Of a stretch of 64,000 nucleotides of DNA, positions 36,439 through 45,946 are shown in pieces. Position numbers and translations under genes: made by a program. The notes below the pieces were generated by a model. That model ran no database searches, was not told where the DNA came from, and worked only from the letters and a program-made list of their open reading frames with translations. The DNA lies in contig CAVTOA010000003.1 in the NCBI GenBank assembly GCA_963736285.1, positions 1,240,001 through 1,304,000 of the forward strand, written 5' to 3'. This DNA comes from CAVTOA01 sp963736285 (GTDB taxonomy: Bacteria > Actinomycetota > Actinomycetes > Mycobacteriales > QHCE01). The number at the start of each line of letters is the position of its first letter. The stretch's first letter is position 1.

Positions 36439-37878
36439 TTAGTTCCACAAGTGCAGCACGGCATAGGAGCGCCACGGCCGCCACCGCTGGGCATGCGCGG
36501 TCAAAAGTTTTTGGTTTGTCGGCAGTCCCAGTGCGGCCGCACCTCGAATAACCCCGAGGTCACTGGCGAGGAACGTGTCCGGGTGAGCTAGACCACGCAT
36601 GGCGATGTAGTTCGCGGTCCATGGCCCTATCCCTGGTAGCGCGACCAGGTCCTCGGTTAACTCGCCCGCGTCAGTTCCCACGTCGAGGCAAATCTTGTTA
36701 TCCGCTATCGCCTGACACAACGTCAGCAGTGTCCTTTTGCGACTTTGCGGCATGGGCAAAGTGGCGGGATCGGCGTCGGCTAGGGCGGAAGCGGTAGGAA
36801 ACGCGCGCGTGAGTGACCCCACTGCCTGTGGCAACGGCGTGCCATAAGTCTGGGTTAGCTGCCCGATCACTGTGCACGCAGCGGCTACCGAGATTTGCTG
36901 GCCGATGACCGCTCGAATCGCTGCTTCGCTGGGATCGGCCGTGCTGGGCACTCGACGCCCGGGGTTAGCGCGCACGCGAGCCCGCAAGGCGGGGTCGTCC
37001 GCTAGCGCGGTGTCGACCGCCTCTGGGTCGGCGTCCAAGTCGAGCAGTCGACGGCAGCGGTGCACTGCTGTGGTCAAGTCTCGGACGTCGGCCAAGATGA
37101 GTTCACAGTGGACGTATCCGTCAGCTGGTCTAAGCGTGGCCACTGCGGTCCCGTGCGGAAGCAGCAGTGTTCTTCGGTAGGCACCCTCGAGGATTTCTTC
37201 GACCCCGGCAATGGCACGTGACGCGAAGAAGGGCCACAGGTGGGCAACGTCGAGCGGTTCTCGATACGCGAGCCGCAGTGAGATTGTCCCTGGCGAGCTG
37301 GCCGCCCCAGCGTGACGTTTGCGCCGCAACGCGGTGGGGGACGCGGCGAAAATCTCGCGGACGGTGTCGTTGAACTGGCGAATACTCGCGAATCCAGCCG
37401 CAAAGGCTATTTCGGCAAATGTCAAATTGGTGGTCTCGATGAGTGTGCGCGCGGTGTGGGCTCGCTGCGCCCTTGCGAGTGCGAGTGGTCCGGCACCGAG
37501 TTCCGTGGTCAGTTGTCGTGTGAGGTGTCTTTCTGTATAGCCGAGCCGTTGGGCTAAGCCACGAACGCCGACCTGGTCTACCACGCCGTCGGCGATGAGC
37601 CGCATCGCCCGAGCAGCCAAATCTTCCCGCACATTCCACAAAGGTGAGCCAGGTGCCGCATCGGGGCGGCAGCGCATGCATGCCCTAAAACCAGCGTGTT
37701 GCGCAGCTGCTGCGGTGGGGTAGAAGCGGACATTTTCACGTTTCGGGGTCAGTGCGGGGCAGCTCGGGCGACAGTAGATGCCGGTGGAGGTGACGGCAGT
37801 GAAGAACCATCCGTCGAACCGTGCGTCGCGTCCGCTGACTGCGCGGTAGCACACGTCCTCGTCTGGCAACAGAGTCAT
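36439..37878 (-). CDS. alkA: AdaA-AraC regulator fused to AlkA 3-methyladenine glycosylase
   Basis: 479 residues with three parts. The N-terminal methyl-acceptor zinc domain has Cys36, Cys40, Cys67 and Cys70 (YCRPSCP, CMRCRP). An AraC helix-turn-helix pair spans about residues 85-185 (RGLAQRLGYTERHLTRQL). The C-terminal glycosylase has a helix-hairpin-helix and Gly/Pro loop (LPGIGPWTANYIAMRG) with the catalytic Asp in ASDLGVIRG. It both senses methylphosphotriesters and excises alkylated bases; probably induces itself and ogt. Divergent from ychF across 257 bp without other features. Confidence 0.94.
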   Translation of the reverse strand: MTLLPDEDVCYRAVSGRDARFDGWFFTAVTSTGIYCRPSCPALTPKRENVRFYPTAAAAQHAGFRACMRCRPDAAPGSPLWNVREDLAARAMRLIADGVVDQVGVRGLAQRLGYTERHLTRQLTTELGAGPLALARAQRAHTARTLIETTNLTFAEIAFAAGFASIRQFNDTVREIFAASPTALRRKRHAGAASSPGTISLRLAYREPLDVAHLWPFFASRAIAGVEEILEGAYRRTLLLPHGTAVATLRPADGYVHCELILADVRDLTTAVHRCRRLLDLDADPEAVDTALADDPALRARVRANPGRRVPSTADPSEAAIRAVIGQQISVAAACTVIGQLTQTYGTPLPQAVGSLTRAFPTASALADADPATLPMPQSRKRTLLTLCQAIADNKICLDVGTDAGELTEDLVALPGIGPWTANYIAMRGLAHPDTFLASDLGVIRGAAALGLPTNQKLLTAHAQRWRPWRSYAVLHLWN

Positions 37879-38135
37879 GGGTTCAATTCTGCTGCTTCGC
37901 TTACGGCATGGCTAGCGGAAATCAGACATCAGTGTTAGTTGCCGTATTTGACTTTGGGAGCAGATTTCTAAATGTCAGTGGAGCTCTCCGGTTAGCCGGA
38001 CCCTTTGAAACTGAGAGTGTGGCTGGGTTATTTCGCACAAAGCGCCGCGTACGTGGGTACGCAAGCTGCGGAGAAAAAAGTCAGGCGGGCTCTCAGTGAC
38101 AGCGGCGACAACGGCGGTCCCTAAACTACATCTTT

Positions 38136-39221
38136 GTGAGTCTGACTATCGGGATCGTTGGTCTGCCCAACGTGGGCAAGTCCACCCTCTTCAACGCCCT
38201 GACCAAAAACGACGTGCTCGCCGCGAACTATCCGTTCGCCACCATCGAGCCCAATGTGGGGGTCGTGGGCGTGCCCGACGCCCGGCTTGGCACGCTCGCC
38301 GAAATGTTCCACTCCGACAAGATGGTTCCGGCCACGGTCAGCTTTGTGGACATCGCTGGTTTGGTGCGGGGTGCGAGCACTGGGCAAGGCCGCGGCAATG
38401 CGTTCTTGGCGAATATTCGCGAGGCAAACGCAATATGCCAAGTAATTCGGGTCTTCTCTGACCCCAATGTGGTGCACGTAGATGGTGAAGTCTCGCCAGC
38501 GTCAGATATTGAAACCATCAACACCGAATTGATCCTGGCTGACCTGCAGACCATCGACAAAGTTTTGCCGCGCTGGGAAAAGGAAGTCCGGCTTAAGAAA
38601 GAACGCCAGCCGATGGTGGCGGCAGCGCAAGCCGCCCGGGAATTGTTGGACGGCGGCACCACGCTGTATGCCGGCGCTGAAAAAGCCGGCATCGATCTCG
38701 ACGCACTATACGAGCTACATTTGCTGACCGCTAAGCCGTTCCTCTATGTGTTCAATGTGGACGAGGGTGAGCTTGGTAATGAGGATCTTCTCGCCGAATT
38801 GCGCGCGCTCGTTGCGCCAGCAGAAGCCATTTTTTTGGACGCGAAAATTGAGTCCGAACTGATTGAATTGCCAGAAGACGAAGCCCTGGAATTGCTGCAA
38901 TCGACCGGCCAAACAGAACCTGGGTTGCATCAACTCATTCGAGTGGGGTTCCGCACATTAGGCCTGGAGACGTATTTGACCGCTGGTCCACAAGAGGCGC
39001 GGGCGTGGACAATTCCAGTGGGCGCTACCGCACCTCAAGCTGCCGGTGTCATTCACTCAGACTTTGAGCGCGGGTTCATTAAGGCGGAGATCGTTTCTTA
39101 CGACGATTTAATCGGGGCGGGTTCGATGGCCGAAGCCAAAGCGCATGGCAAAGTGCGCATGGAAGGCAAGGAATACGTCATGGCCGATGGGGACGTGGTG
39201 GAATTCCGCTTCAACGTATAG
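38136..39221 (+). CDS. ychF: Ribosome-binding ATPase YchF (Obg-like)
   Basis: 361 residues from GTG 38136. P-loop GLPNVGKSTLFNAL near residue 8, G3 DIAGLVRGAS near 70, the altered G4 NVDEGEL near 205, and the C-terminal TGS-like domain with TAGPQEARAWTIPVGATA and DVVEFRFNV. Binds ribosomes and hydrolyses ATP rather than GTP in studied members. The gene follows ispH in the conserved order, after an interposed repair cluster. Confidence 0.96.
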   Translation: MSLTIGIVGLPNVGKSTLFNALTKNDVLAANYPFATIEPNVGVVGVPDARLGTLAEMFHSDKMVPATVSFVDIAGLVRGASTGQGRGNAFLANIREANAICQVIRVFSDPNVVHVDGEVSPASDIETINTELILADLQTIDKVLPRWEKEVRLKKERQPMVAAAQAARELLDGGTTLYAGAEKAGIDLDALYELHLLTAKPFLYVFNVDEGELGNEDLLAELRALVAPAEAIFLDAKIESELIELPEDEALELLQSTGQTEPGLHQLIRVGFRTLGLETYLTAGPQEARAWTIPVGATAPQAAGVIHSDFERGFIKAEIVSYDDLIGAGSMAEAKAHGKVRMEGKEYVMADGDVVEFRFNV

Positions 39222-39315
39222 CGCAGCCGCGGCGCTATTCAACTGACGTGAAGATGGGTGGCTTCAGCCGATCTTTCCACGGTTACGTTCAGTTTGATGT
39301 GAGCACGCACATGGC

Positions 39316-40215
39316 TCACGGTGTCAGCTCTCTCGCCAGAAACTCATAGGCGATCTCTCGGGCTGCCTCGGGGAAGTCGTGCTGGCCGGGCCGAACCTCG
39401 ACCGTCACCTGATGGACTCCCATGCCCTCAAGATGTCGACGGATGTCGTCAGCTCCACGACTCCATCGGTCGTTGTCGGTGGCCATGATGAGATAGCGAC
39501 ATTGGTCGGCGGCGGCGAGTACATCTTCCACGTCATAGGTGGCAGCGAATTCCGGTACCACGAACTCCGCCTGAAATCCGGTATCACGGGCAAAGGACTC
39601 CCGATAAGGAATACACCCGCAGTTCGACACGCTCGCGGTGATGCGTTGGTCCCAGGCAGGTGCCCACATCGCCATTCGTCCGCCATAGGAGTGTCCGACG
39701 AATCCGATGCGGGAAGGGTCAGCCTCTGGCAGTGACGAGGCGTAGTCGAGCGCGATGCTTATCTCTCGGAGACAGTCGCCAAGGAGGCAGCGGCCCATGA
39801 CTATACGGGATGACAGTTCGAACCAGCTGATGTTTTGGCTCCCTGCCCAGTTCCTGTCCTCGAATCCGATGGCGTCAGGAGCAATCGTGATGAACCCGCG
39901 CTGTGCTAATTCCGCTGCGTAGGCTTGGTCCGGATCGCCCCGCAGACCGCAGACCTCGCTTTTGCCCAGGTCGAACTGTCCCGCATGTTGATGGTGGCAG
40001 AAGATGATCGGCGCGGCCTCGCTCATACCAAGGGGGAGACAGACGAAAAGCGAGGCGCGTTCTGAACCGATCGGATATGTCACATGCCGCCGCAGGTATC
40101 CGGCTTCCAGCTCTTCGCTCTTGACTGTGACGGCAAGGGGTTTGGGATCGTTGGCGCCTCCTAACAGGTCATGCAAGAGGGCTCGGTCTAGTGCTCGAGC
40201 TCGGGGAGCTGCCAT
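39316..40215 (-). CDS. Alpha/beta hydrolase of the dienelactone hydrolase type
   Basis: 299 residues. The nucleophile elbow GHSYGGRMAMW is near residue 168. The N-terminal strand region includes IIFCHHQHAGQFDLGKSEV, and a late His is in GQHDFPEAAREIAYEF, consistent with Ser-Asp-His catalysis. The sequence fits cytosolic esterases grouped with DLH or acetyl-xylan esterase-like proteins; the substrate is unknown. ATG 40215. Confidence 0.8.
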   Translation of the reverse strand: MAAPRARALDRALLHDLLGGANDPKPLAVTVKSEELEAGYLRRHVTYPIGSERASLFVCLPLGMSEAAPIIFCHHQHAGQFDLGKSEVCGLRGDPDQAYAAELAQRGFITIAPDAIGFEDRNWAGSQNISWFELSSRIVMGRCLLGDCLREISIALDYASSLPEADPSRIGFVGHSYGGRMAMWAPAWDQRITASVSNCGCIPYRESFARDTGFQAEFVVPEFAATYDVEDVLAAADQCRYLIMATDNDRWSRGADDIRRHLEGMGVHQVTVEVRPGQHDFPEAAREIAYEFLARELTP

Positions 40216-40291
40216 GGTGGAACTTTATGGTGTCGAGCCGGCACACACAGACACCGACGCGTGGTGCGAATCGACGGCGTTGCCCCTCCTG

Positions 40292-40789
40292 TTAGGCGTT
40301 TTCTTCTTGCTCGGGAGCGTGAGGTGGCTTGCGATGGTTTCCGATTCCGAATAGCCGAAGTCGGGTGCGTTGCCGAGGGACGCTCTTGCTGCGCTCGTCT
40401 GCGTTGTTCTCCGTGGATGCTTGATTTCCGTAGGCCCGCAACAGTTGTTGTAACTCCGATTCCGCACGCCCTATAGCCCATGCCTGGTTGGGTCTGACGC
40501 AATCACCATCCAGCGGCAGCAGCAGCGAGTGAATCGACCCTTCGTCGTCTTTTGCAACCAGTAGTTCCCCATTGTGAATGTGCCGCTCCAACACCACATC
40601 GCTGATCAGGATCTGCTTATCTTTTTCGTCGAGCCCAGATAGTGAACGGATCAGCGTGGCTTCTTCTTTTTTCCATGTCGCGAAATTGGCAAGCAGCCAT
40701 GCGACCGGTACTGGTCCCGGCGCTGGCCCCGGCACCGGCATTGACACATCGGTGCGCGTTGCCGCCTTTGCTTCTCTGCCGTGCCACAT
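40292..40789 (-). CDS. Hypothetical protein
   Basis: 165 residues, not recognised. A Pro-rich start (MPVPGPAPGPVPVAW) leads into a mixed domain (FATWKKEEATLIRSLSGL, ELLVAKDDEGSIHSLLLPLD) and a basic, disordered tail. No signal or membrane segment. Start at ATG 40789; an alternative ATG 16 codons later precedes the Pro-rich part. Confidence 0.55.
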   Translation of the reverse strand: MWHGREAKAATRTDVSMPVPGPAPGPVPVAWLLANFATWKKEEATLIRSLSGLDEKDKQILISDVVLERHIHNGELLVAKDDEGSIHSLLLPLDGDCVRPNQAWAIGRAESELQQLLRAYGNQASTENNADERSKSVPRQRTRLRLFGIGNHRKPPHAPEQEENA

Positions 40790-41013
40790 GCGGCTACCCC
40801 TCTCGCCTGGCTCAACGCGAGCCGCGGCTTGAGACCGCGCCGACCCCAGCGCGATCCAGCTGGCGTGAAACCGTTACCCGAAGGTAACCGATACCCCAAG
40901 ATTAGGCACGTCACTGTGCAACCCGACAACCGGGGTGAAATGTCGCACAGAGCACGTCGGTCGCTCGAAGGTGCTTAATTGCTGATTGACACCATTGGCA
41001 GGTGAAAAAAGAC

Positions 41014-41415
41014 ATGATCATTGTTGTCGGTGCTGCGCTCATTGACTCCGAGCGGCGTGTGCTCGCGGCTCAACGCTCAGGTCCGCCCTCCATGGCGGGG
41101 TGGTGGGAGTTTCCGGGCGGCAAAGTCGAACCTGGCGAATCCGACGAAGCAGCAGTGAAACGCGAATGTCGCGAAGAAATTGACGTGGATGTGCGGCTAG
41201 CTGGTCGGCTCGGCGACGACATCCTCTTACCCAAAGGCGATGCGCTTTTGCGGGTGTGGCTGGCCCGGATCACTCACGGGACGCCAAAAGCCTTAGAGCA
41301 CACCGAACTGCGGTGGCTTTCTGCCGACGAGCTTGACAGCGTGCCCTGGCTACCAGCCGACGCGCCATTGCTTGATGAGCTGCGCAATCTTCTTAGCTCT
41401 ATGAGTCGCGATTGA
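41014..41415 (+). CDS. mutT: NUDIX hydrolase, MutT-like
   Basis: Likely hydrolyses oxidised nucleotides such as 8-oxo-dGTP. The Nudix box GGKVEPGESDEAAVKRECRE with EEIDVDV fits GX5EX7REUXEEXGU, apart from Asp in place of the final Gly. WWEFPGGK and a Trp-Leu end are MutT-like. ATG 41014 is preferred because AGGTGA precedes it by about 8 bases; a GTG at 41002 adds four codons. Followed by a 13-bp stem terminator. Confidence 0.88.
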   Translation: MIIVVGAALIDSERRVLAAQRSGPPSMAGWWEFPGGKVEPGESDEAAVKRECREEIDVDVRLAGRLGDDILLPKGDALLRVWLARITHGTPKALEHTELRWLSADELDSVPWLPADAPLLDELRNLLSSMSRD

Positions 41416-41433
41416 TTGTTACAGCAAGGCCAC

Positions 41434-41474
41434 CAAGAGTATTGACCATCCTCAATGGACAGTCAATACTCTTG
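41434..41474 (+). terminator. Hairpin after mutT
   Basis: CAAGAGTATTGAC and its complement form a perfect 13-bp stem (41434-41446, 41462-41474) with a 15-base loop, 19 bp after the mutT stop. No U-tract. Confidence 0.65.
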
Positions 41475-41512
41475 CTCGTTTCCCACCTCTGCGATGAGCG
41501 TTGCATTGCTGG

Positions 41513-41617
41513 GGCTTTGAGGCGGATACGTGTGGGACGAGCGTAAGAAAAACCTACGTACTAGCACGAACCGTGCTACGGAATTCGGCTCGTCCCACAC
41601 GTATCCGCCTCAAAGCC
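41513..41617. repeat. 30-bp perfect inverted repeat between mutT and sdhB
   Basis: Arms 41513-41542 and 41588-41617 are exactly complementary over 30 bp (GGCTTTGAGGCGGATACGTG plus ten more bases). The 45-base spacer contains a second small stem, TAGCAC-GAACC-GTGCTA. Outside the arms, ATTGCTGGG and CCCAGCAAT also pair after a short bulge, reaching the sdhB stop codon. Probably terminates sdhB; it is unusually long for that. Confidence 0.85.
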
Positions 41618-41631
41618 GTGAAGCCCAGCAA

Positions 41632-42411
41632 TCAGTTCGCCGAATTCTTCTCCACCTGATCCCGACGGAAGATTTTGCGCCCCAACCACACCAGCGGGTC
41701 GTACCGCTGATCCACGACGCGTTCTTTCATCGGAATGATGGCGTTGTCGGTAATTTTGATGTGCTCAGGACAGACCTCGGTGCAGCACTTGGTGATGTTG
41801 CACTGTCCGAGGCCCTGTTCGTCACGAGCGAACTCTTTGCGATCGGTGTTTGCGTCTAGCGGGTGCATGTCGAGCTCGGCCGCACGGATGAAGTAGCGCG
41901 GACCGGAGAACGCTTCCTTGTTCTCTTCGTGATCGCGCACCACGTGGCACGTGTTTTGGCAGAGGAAACACTCGATGCATTTACGGAACTCTTGCGAACG
42001 CTCCACATCGACCTGCTGCATCCGATACTCGCCCGGAGCAACACCCGCTGGCGGCTGGAATGCCGGCATCTCTTGCGCTTTTTGATAGTTGAATGAAACG
42101 TCGGTCACCAAGTCTTTGACTACCGGGAATGTCCGCAGCGGAGTGACGGTGACGACCTCGTCTTGCGAGAAGGTGTTCATTCGCGTCATGCACAACAGCC
42201 GAGGGCGACCGTTGATCTCGGCGGAACACGAGCCACACTTGCCGGCCTTGCAGTTCCACCGCACCGCCAGATCGTTTGCCTGCGTCGCCTGCAACCGATG
42301 GATGATGTCGAGAACTACTTCGCCTTCGTTCACCTCGACGGTGAAGTCATGCAGCTGACCGGACTCGTCGTCTCCGCGCCAGACCCGAAACTTTGCTTGG
42401 TAGCTGGCCAT
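41632..42411 (-). CDS. sdhB: Succinate dehydrogenase iron-sulfur subunit
   Basis: 259 residues. An N-terminal 2Fe-2S domain (CKAGKCGSCSAEINGRPRLL near residues 58-77) is joined to a C-terminal bi-cluster domain with CIECFLCQNTCHVV and CNITKCCTEVCPEHIKI. It passes electrons from SdhA flavin to the membrane anchor. Two bases separate its start from the sdhA stop. Sequence style matches the Sdh1-type complex of mycobacteria (Rv0247c group, from memory). Confidence 0.95.
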   Translation of the reverse strand: MASYQAKFRVWRGDDESGQLHDFTVEVNEGEVVLDIIHRLQATQANDLAVRWNCKAGKCGSCSAEINGRPRLLCMTRMNTFSQDEVVTVTPLRTFPVVKDLVTDVSFNYQKAQEMPAFQPPAGVAPGEYRMQQVDVERSQEFRKCIECFLCQNTCHVVRDHEENKEAFSGPRYFIRAAELDMHPLDANTDRKEFARDEQGLGQCNITKCCTEVCPEHIKITDNAIIPMKERVVDQRYDPLVWLGRKIFRRDQVEKNSAN

Positions 42412-42413
42412 TG

Positions 42414-44369
42414 CTAGTGCCCCTTCTGCCCGCTGGCCTCGGCGGAAGTACTTCCCGCCTTGGCATTGTTGGTGCTGTCGAGCACCACGAGTTCCTCATC
42501 GGTCATGTATTTCGCTAGCTCGGTGCGCTCGAACAAGCTGAGTAGTTCGACCGACATCGTCGGAAGCGCCTTGTCAGTGACGGACACGGCTTCGGTGGCG
42601 CCGTTGTTCGTCAGTTGGCAAATCAGATTGCGTTGTCTCCACTTTGGAGACATTTGCGGGAAGTCGTCGCGGGTGTGACCGCCGCGGCTTTCCTGCCGCA
42701 GCAGTGCCGCGCGAGCGATGCACTCGGCAACCAGAAGCAAGTTTTTTAGGTCAAGGCACACATGCCAACCCGGGTTGTATACGCGACCACCCACCGCACC
42801 GACAGCAGCTGCGCGTTTCTTGAAATCTTCCAGCCGCGCGATCGCTTTTTCGATCTCTTCGGCTTTGCGGATGATCCCCACCAGGTCGTTCATGTTCTGC
42901 TGCAAGTCGGCTTGAACTGTGTAGGGGTTTTCGCCATCAGTGACATTGAGAGGAGCGAGCACCTCTTCGATGGTGGCCGCGACCTCTGCTTCGACCACGG
43001 TGGGCCGCTGGGTGAGACCGTCCACATATTCTGCGGCGTGCAACCCAGCTCTGCGGCCAAAGACCAGCAGGTCCGAGAGTGAATTGCCGCCCAAACGGTT
43101 CGAGCCGTGCATGCCACCGGCTACCTCGCCGGCAGCGAACAGACCGGGCACGGTCGCAGCGGCGGTGTCCGGGTGCACCTCAACGCCGCCCATCACGTAG
43201 TGACAGGTGGGGCCGACCTCCATGGGTTCCTTGGTGATGTCCACATCGGCCAGTTCTTTGAACTGGTGATGCATCGACGGCAGCCGTTTCTTGATGGTCT
43301 CGGCCGACATTCGGGTGGAGACATCGAGGAAGACGCCACCATGTTCTGAGCCGCGACCGGCCTTGATCTCGGAGTTGATCGCGCGGGCGACCTCGTCGCG
43401 GGGGAGTAGCTCTGGCGGACGCCGGTTGTTGTCCGGGTCGGTATACCAGCGGTCGGCTTCTTCTTCGGTCTCGGCGTACTGCTTGCGGAAGACATCCGGA
43501 ACGTAGTCGAACATGAACCGCTTGCCCTCAGAGTTACGCAGCACACCGCCATCGCCACGCACCGACTCGGTGACCAGGATCCCCTTGACCGAGGGTGGCC
43601 ACACCATGCCGGTCGGATGGAACTGCAGGAACTCCATGTTCAGCAAGCTGGCACCAGCCCGAAGTGCGAGCGCGTGGCCATCACCGGTGTACTCCCACGA
43701 GTTACTGGTGACGCGGTACGACTTGCCCACACCACCGGTCGCGAGCACCACCGCCGGTGCCTCAAACAGCACAAACTCACCGGTCTGCCGGTAGTAGGCG
43801 AGCGCGCCAGCGATCTTGTCGCCGTCTTTAAGTAAGTTGACGACAGTGGTTTCGGCGAAAACCTTGATGAATGCCTCGGCGTCGCCATGTTCGCGCTTGT
43901 CGTCTTGTTGCAGCGAGACGATCTTCTGCTGCAGGGTACGAATGAGCTCCAGACCGGTTCGGTCGCCAACGTGAGCCAGGCGCGGATATTCATGTCCGCC
44001 GAAGTTTCGTTGGCTGATCTTGCCATCCGGGGTGCGGTCGAACAGCGCACCGTAAGTCTCGAGCTCCCAGATGCGTTCTGGTGCTTCCTTGGCGTGCAGC
44101 TCGGCCATGCGGTAGTGGTTGAGGAACTTGCCGCCCCGCATGGTGTCTCTAAAGTGGACTTGCCAATTGTCTTTGTCGTTGACGTTGCCCATCGCGGCAG
44201 CGGCGCCACCCTCGGCCATGACCGTGTGTGCCTTGCCGAACAAAGACTTCGAGATGATCGCGGTGCGTTTTCCCTGTAGCCGAGCCTCGATGGCCGCACG
44301 CAGCCCGGCGCCACCGGCGCCGATGACCACCACGTCAAACTTCTGACGCTGTACTTCAGTTTCAGTCAT
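42414..44369 (-). CDS. sdhA: Succinate dehydrogenase flavoprotein subunit
   Basis: 651 residues. The FAD-binding start VVIGAGGAGLRAAIEARLQG is followed by the flavinylation region AHTVMAEGGAAAAMG. RTGLELIRTL, EFLQFHPTGMVWP, the catalytic-site run TCHYVMGGVEVHPDT and HGSNRLGGNSLSDLLVFGR are all present. Oxidises succinate to fumarate, feeding fumC's substrate. The central gene of sdhCAB; a long palindrome occupies the 260-bp space upstream. Confidence 0.96.
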   Translation of the reverse strand: MTETEVQRQKFDVVVIGAGGAGLRAAIEARLQGKRTAIISKSLFGKAHTVMAEGGAAAAMGNVNDKDNWQVHFRDTMRGGKFLNHYRMAELHAKEAPERIWELETYGALFDRTPDGKISQRNFGGHEYPRLAHVGDRTGLELIRTLQQKIVSLQQDDKREHGDAEAFIKVFAETTVVNLLKDGDKIAGALAYYRQTGEFVLFEAPAVVLATGGVGKSYRVTSNSWEYTGDGHALALRAGASLLNMEFLQFHPTGMVWPPSVKGILVTESVRGDGGVLRNSEGKRFMFDYVPDVFRKQYAETEEEADRWYTDPDNNRRPPELLPRDEVARAINSEIKAGRGSEHGGVFLDVSTRMSAETIKKRLPSMHHQFKELADVDITKEPMEVGPTCHYVMGGVEVHPDTAAATVPGLFAAGEVAGGMHGSNRLGGNSLSDLLVFGRRAGLHAAEYVDGLTQRPTVVEAEVAATIEEVLAPLNVTDGENPYTVQADLQQNMNDLVGIIRKAEEIEKAIARLEDFKKRAAAVGAVGGRVYNPGWHVCLDLKNLLLVAECIARAALLRQESRGGHTRDDFPQMSPKWRQRNLICQLTNNGATEAVSVTDKALPTMSVELLSLFERTELAKYMTDEELVVLDSTNNAKAGSTSAEASGQKGH

Positions 44370-44404
44370 GATGTAGAGTTCCTCGCCGTTGTTCCTTGGG
44401 TCGC

Positions 44405-44488
44405 TGAGGTTTTCGCGGGAACGTTTCTCCGCGGCTCGAGTACCTTCGTACTAGTCGCCTTGTGCGAAACATCCCCGCGAAAACCTCA
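44405..44488. repeat. Palindrome in the sdhC-sdhA spacer
   Basis: TGAGGTTTTCGCGGG (44405-44419) pairs perfectly with 44474-44488; the inner GAACGTTTC / GAAACATCC pair partly. An inner stem AGTAC-CTTC-GTACT sits in the loop. It lies inside an apparent operon, 36 bp before the sdhA start as transcribed, so it may be an attenuator, processing site or mRNA stabiliser. The remaining spacer, 44489-44629, has no gene. Confidence 0.75.
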
Positions 44489-44629
44489 CCTTCAAAATCT
44501 CTCCGGCCTGAACGCAGGATGTCGCTCTCCGCTTGTTCAAGCACATCTCAGCTCAAGCCGGTTGGCTGCATTCCATGCCCGACGCCCTCTCAGCGACACT
44601 CATTGGTAAACACGCATCCCATCTAAATC

Positions 44630-45490
44630 TCAGTGGATGAAGCGCAGGTCGGTGAGGGTTCCGCTGGAGACCAGTGCGATGTAGAGGTCGGTAGCGGCGA
44701 GTGTGGCGAGGGTGATCCACGCCAGTGCCATGTGGCGACCGTTCAATGTGGACACTTGAATCCAGAACCAGTGCCGCACGGGATGCTTGGAGAAGTGCTT
44801 CAACCGACCGCCGGTGATGTGCCGGCAGGAGTGGCACGACAACGTGTAGGCCCACAGCATGACGACGTTGATCCACAGGACCACGTTGCCCACGCCAAGT
44901 TGGAAACCTTGGTCGCCAATCAGCGCGTGGACCGCATCGATCGTGTTGATGATCGAGATGATCACCGCCGCGTAGAAGAAGTAGCGGTGTGCATTTTGGA
45001 TGATGAGTGGGAAACGGGTCTCACCGGTGTAGCGAGCGTGTCCATCTGGCACGGCGCAGGCGGGTGGCGAGGCCCAGAAGGAGCGGTAGTAGGCCTTGCG
45101 GTAGTAGTAACAGGTGAGCCGGAAGCACAGCAGGAACGGCAGCACCACGATCGCCAGCGGCATGAGCGGCGGGAACTTGGGCAGCGGTTGGCCAAAGATA
45201 CTCGCGCCCTCTACACACGACTTGCTCAGACAGGGCGAAGAAAATGGCGACAGATAGTCGTAGCCATCGACGTAGTAGTACTTTTGGCTTGCCGTGCGGA
45301 TTACGGCATACGCAACCCATGCGGTGAGCAGCACCACAGTGACCAGCGGTGGGATCCACCAGCGGTCAGTACGAAGCGTCTTTTTATCGATAGTGGCGCG
45401 GCCTGGGGCCGCGGATGGGCCTGAACGTGGCCGGCGAATAGTGGTTTGGCCGCCAGTCGATGAAGACCCGGTGGTTGCGGGCGCGGTCAT
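44630..45490 (-). CDS. sdhC: Succinate dehydrogenase membrane-anchor/cytochrome b subunit
   Basis: 286 residues with about five hydrophobic helices (near 52-68, 110-130, 170-190, 210-230, 255-275). His residues in or near helices (HRYFFYAAVI, SCHSCRHITGG, HWFWIQVSTLNGRH) are candidate heme ligands. The disordered N-terminus and the run PLMPLAIVVLPFLLCFRLTC fit the large single anchor of the actinobacterial Sdh1-type complex. First gene of sdhCAB. Confidence 0.88.
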   Translation of the reverse strand: MTAPATTGSSSTGGQTTIRRPRSGPSAAPGRATIDKKTLRTDRWWIPPLVTVVLLTAWVAYAVIRTASQKYYYVDGYDYLSPFSSPCLSKSCVEGASIFGQPLPKFPPLMPLAIVVLPFLLCFRLTCYYYRKAYYRSFWASPPACAVPDGHARYTGETRFPLIIQNAHRYFFYAAVIISIINTIDAVHALIGDQGFQLGVGNVVLWINVVMLWAYTLSCHSCRHITGGRLKHFSKHPVRHWFWIQVSTLNGRHMALAWITLATLAATDLYIALVSSGTLTDLRFIH

Positions 45491-45946
45491 CTCGTCTCGT
45501 ACTCCTCGACGTTGTGTGAAACGCCGGCAGGCCTCGCCACCAAAGCAGCCCGAGATGCAGACAAAGGGGTCATCTACAAGGGCCTGTTCAATGGTCCATG
45601 GCGGTTTAGCTAACCCAGCGTGGTAGGTAGTCGCGGGTTAATGCGAATAGGCAGCCGACGGACAAGATGTGCTTTTACCTGCCAATTGCGGCGACCCATG
45701 GCACCAGCCCTACTGCGATCCAAGCAGAACTTCGCCGACCATAACGCGCCGCCCCAGCGCAGGGTGCGGTAAGTCACGCCTTACTTGGGTTCCCAGCGTG
45801 CGGGTGCTCTTACTGTGAGTGCGTTTCCCCGCTTTGCTCGTGCCACTGACCCCGGGCAGGACGCGTGCGGATGCGTCATGGAGGATTAATAGAGCCGCTC
45901 TCGCGTTGCTGATCGCCGCGAGAACCCACATCCCAAGGAATCCCGC
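45491..45946. other. Divergent promoter region between sdhC and typA
   Basis: 456 bp between divergent starts. It must carry the sdhCAB and typA promoters. I see no credible small gene, RNA or long palindrome. Frames crossing it on the minus strand are antisense to typA. Confidence 0.45.

Noticed and set aside
44633..45424. 263-codon plus-strand frame opposite sdhC
   Set aside because: Antisense shadow; sdhC has the helices and operon position.
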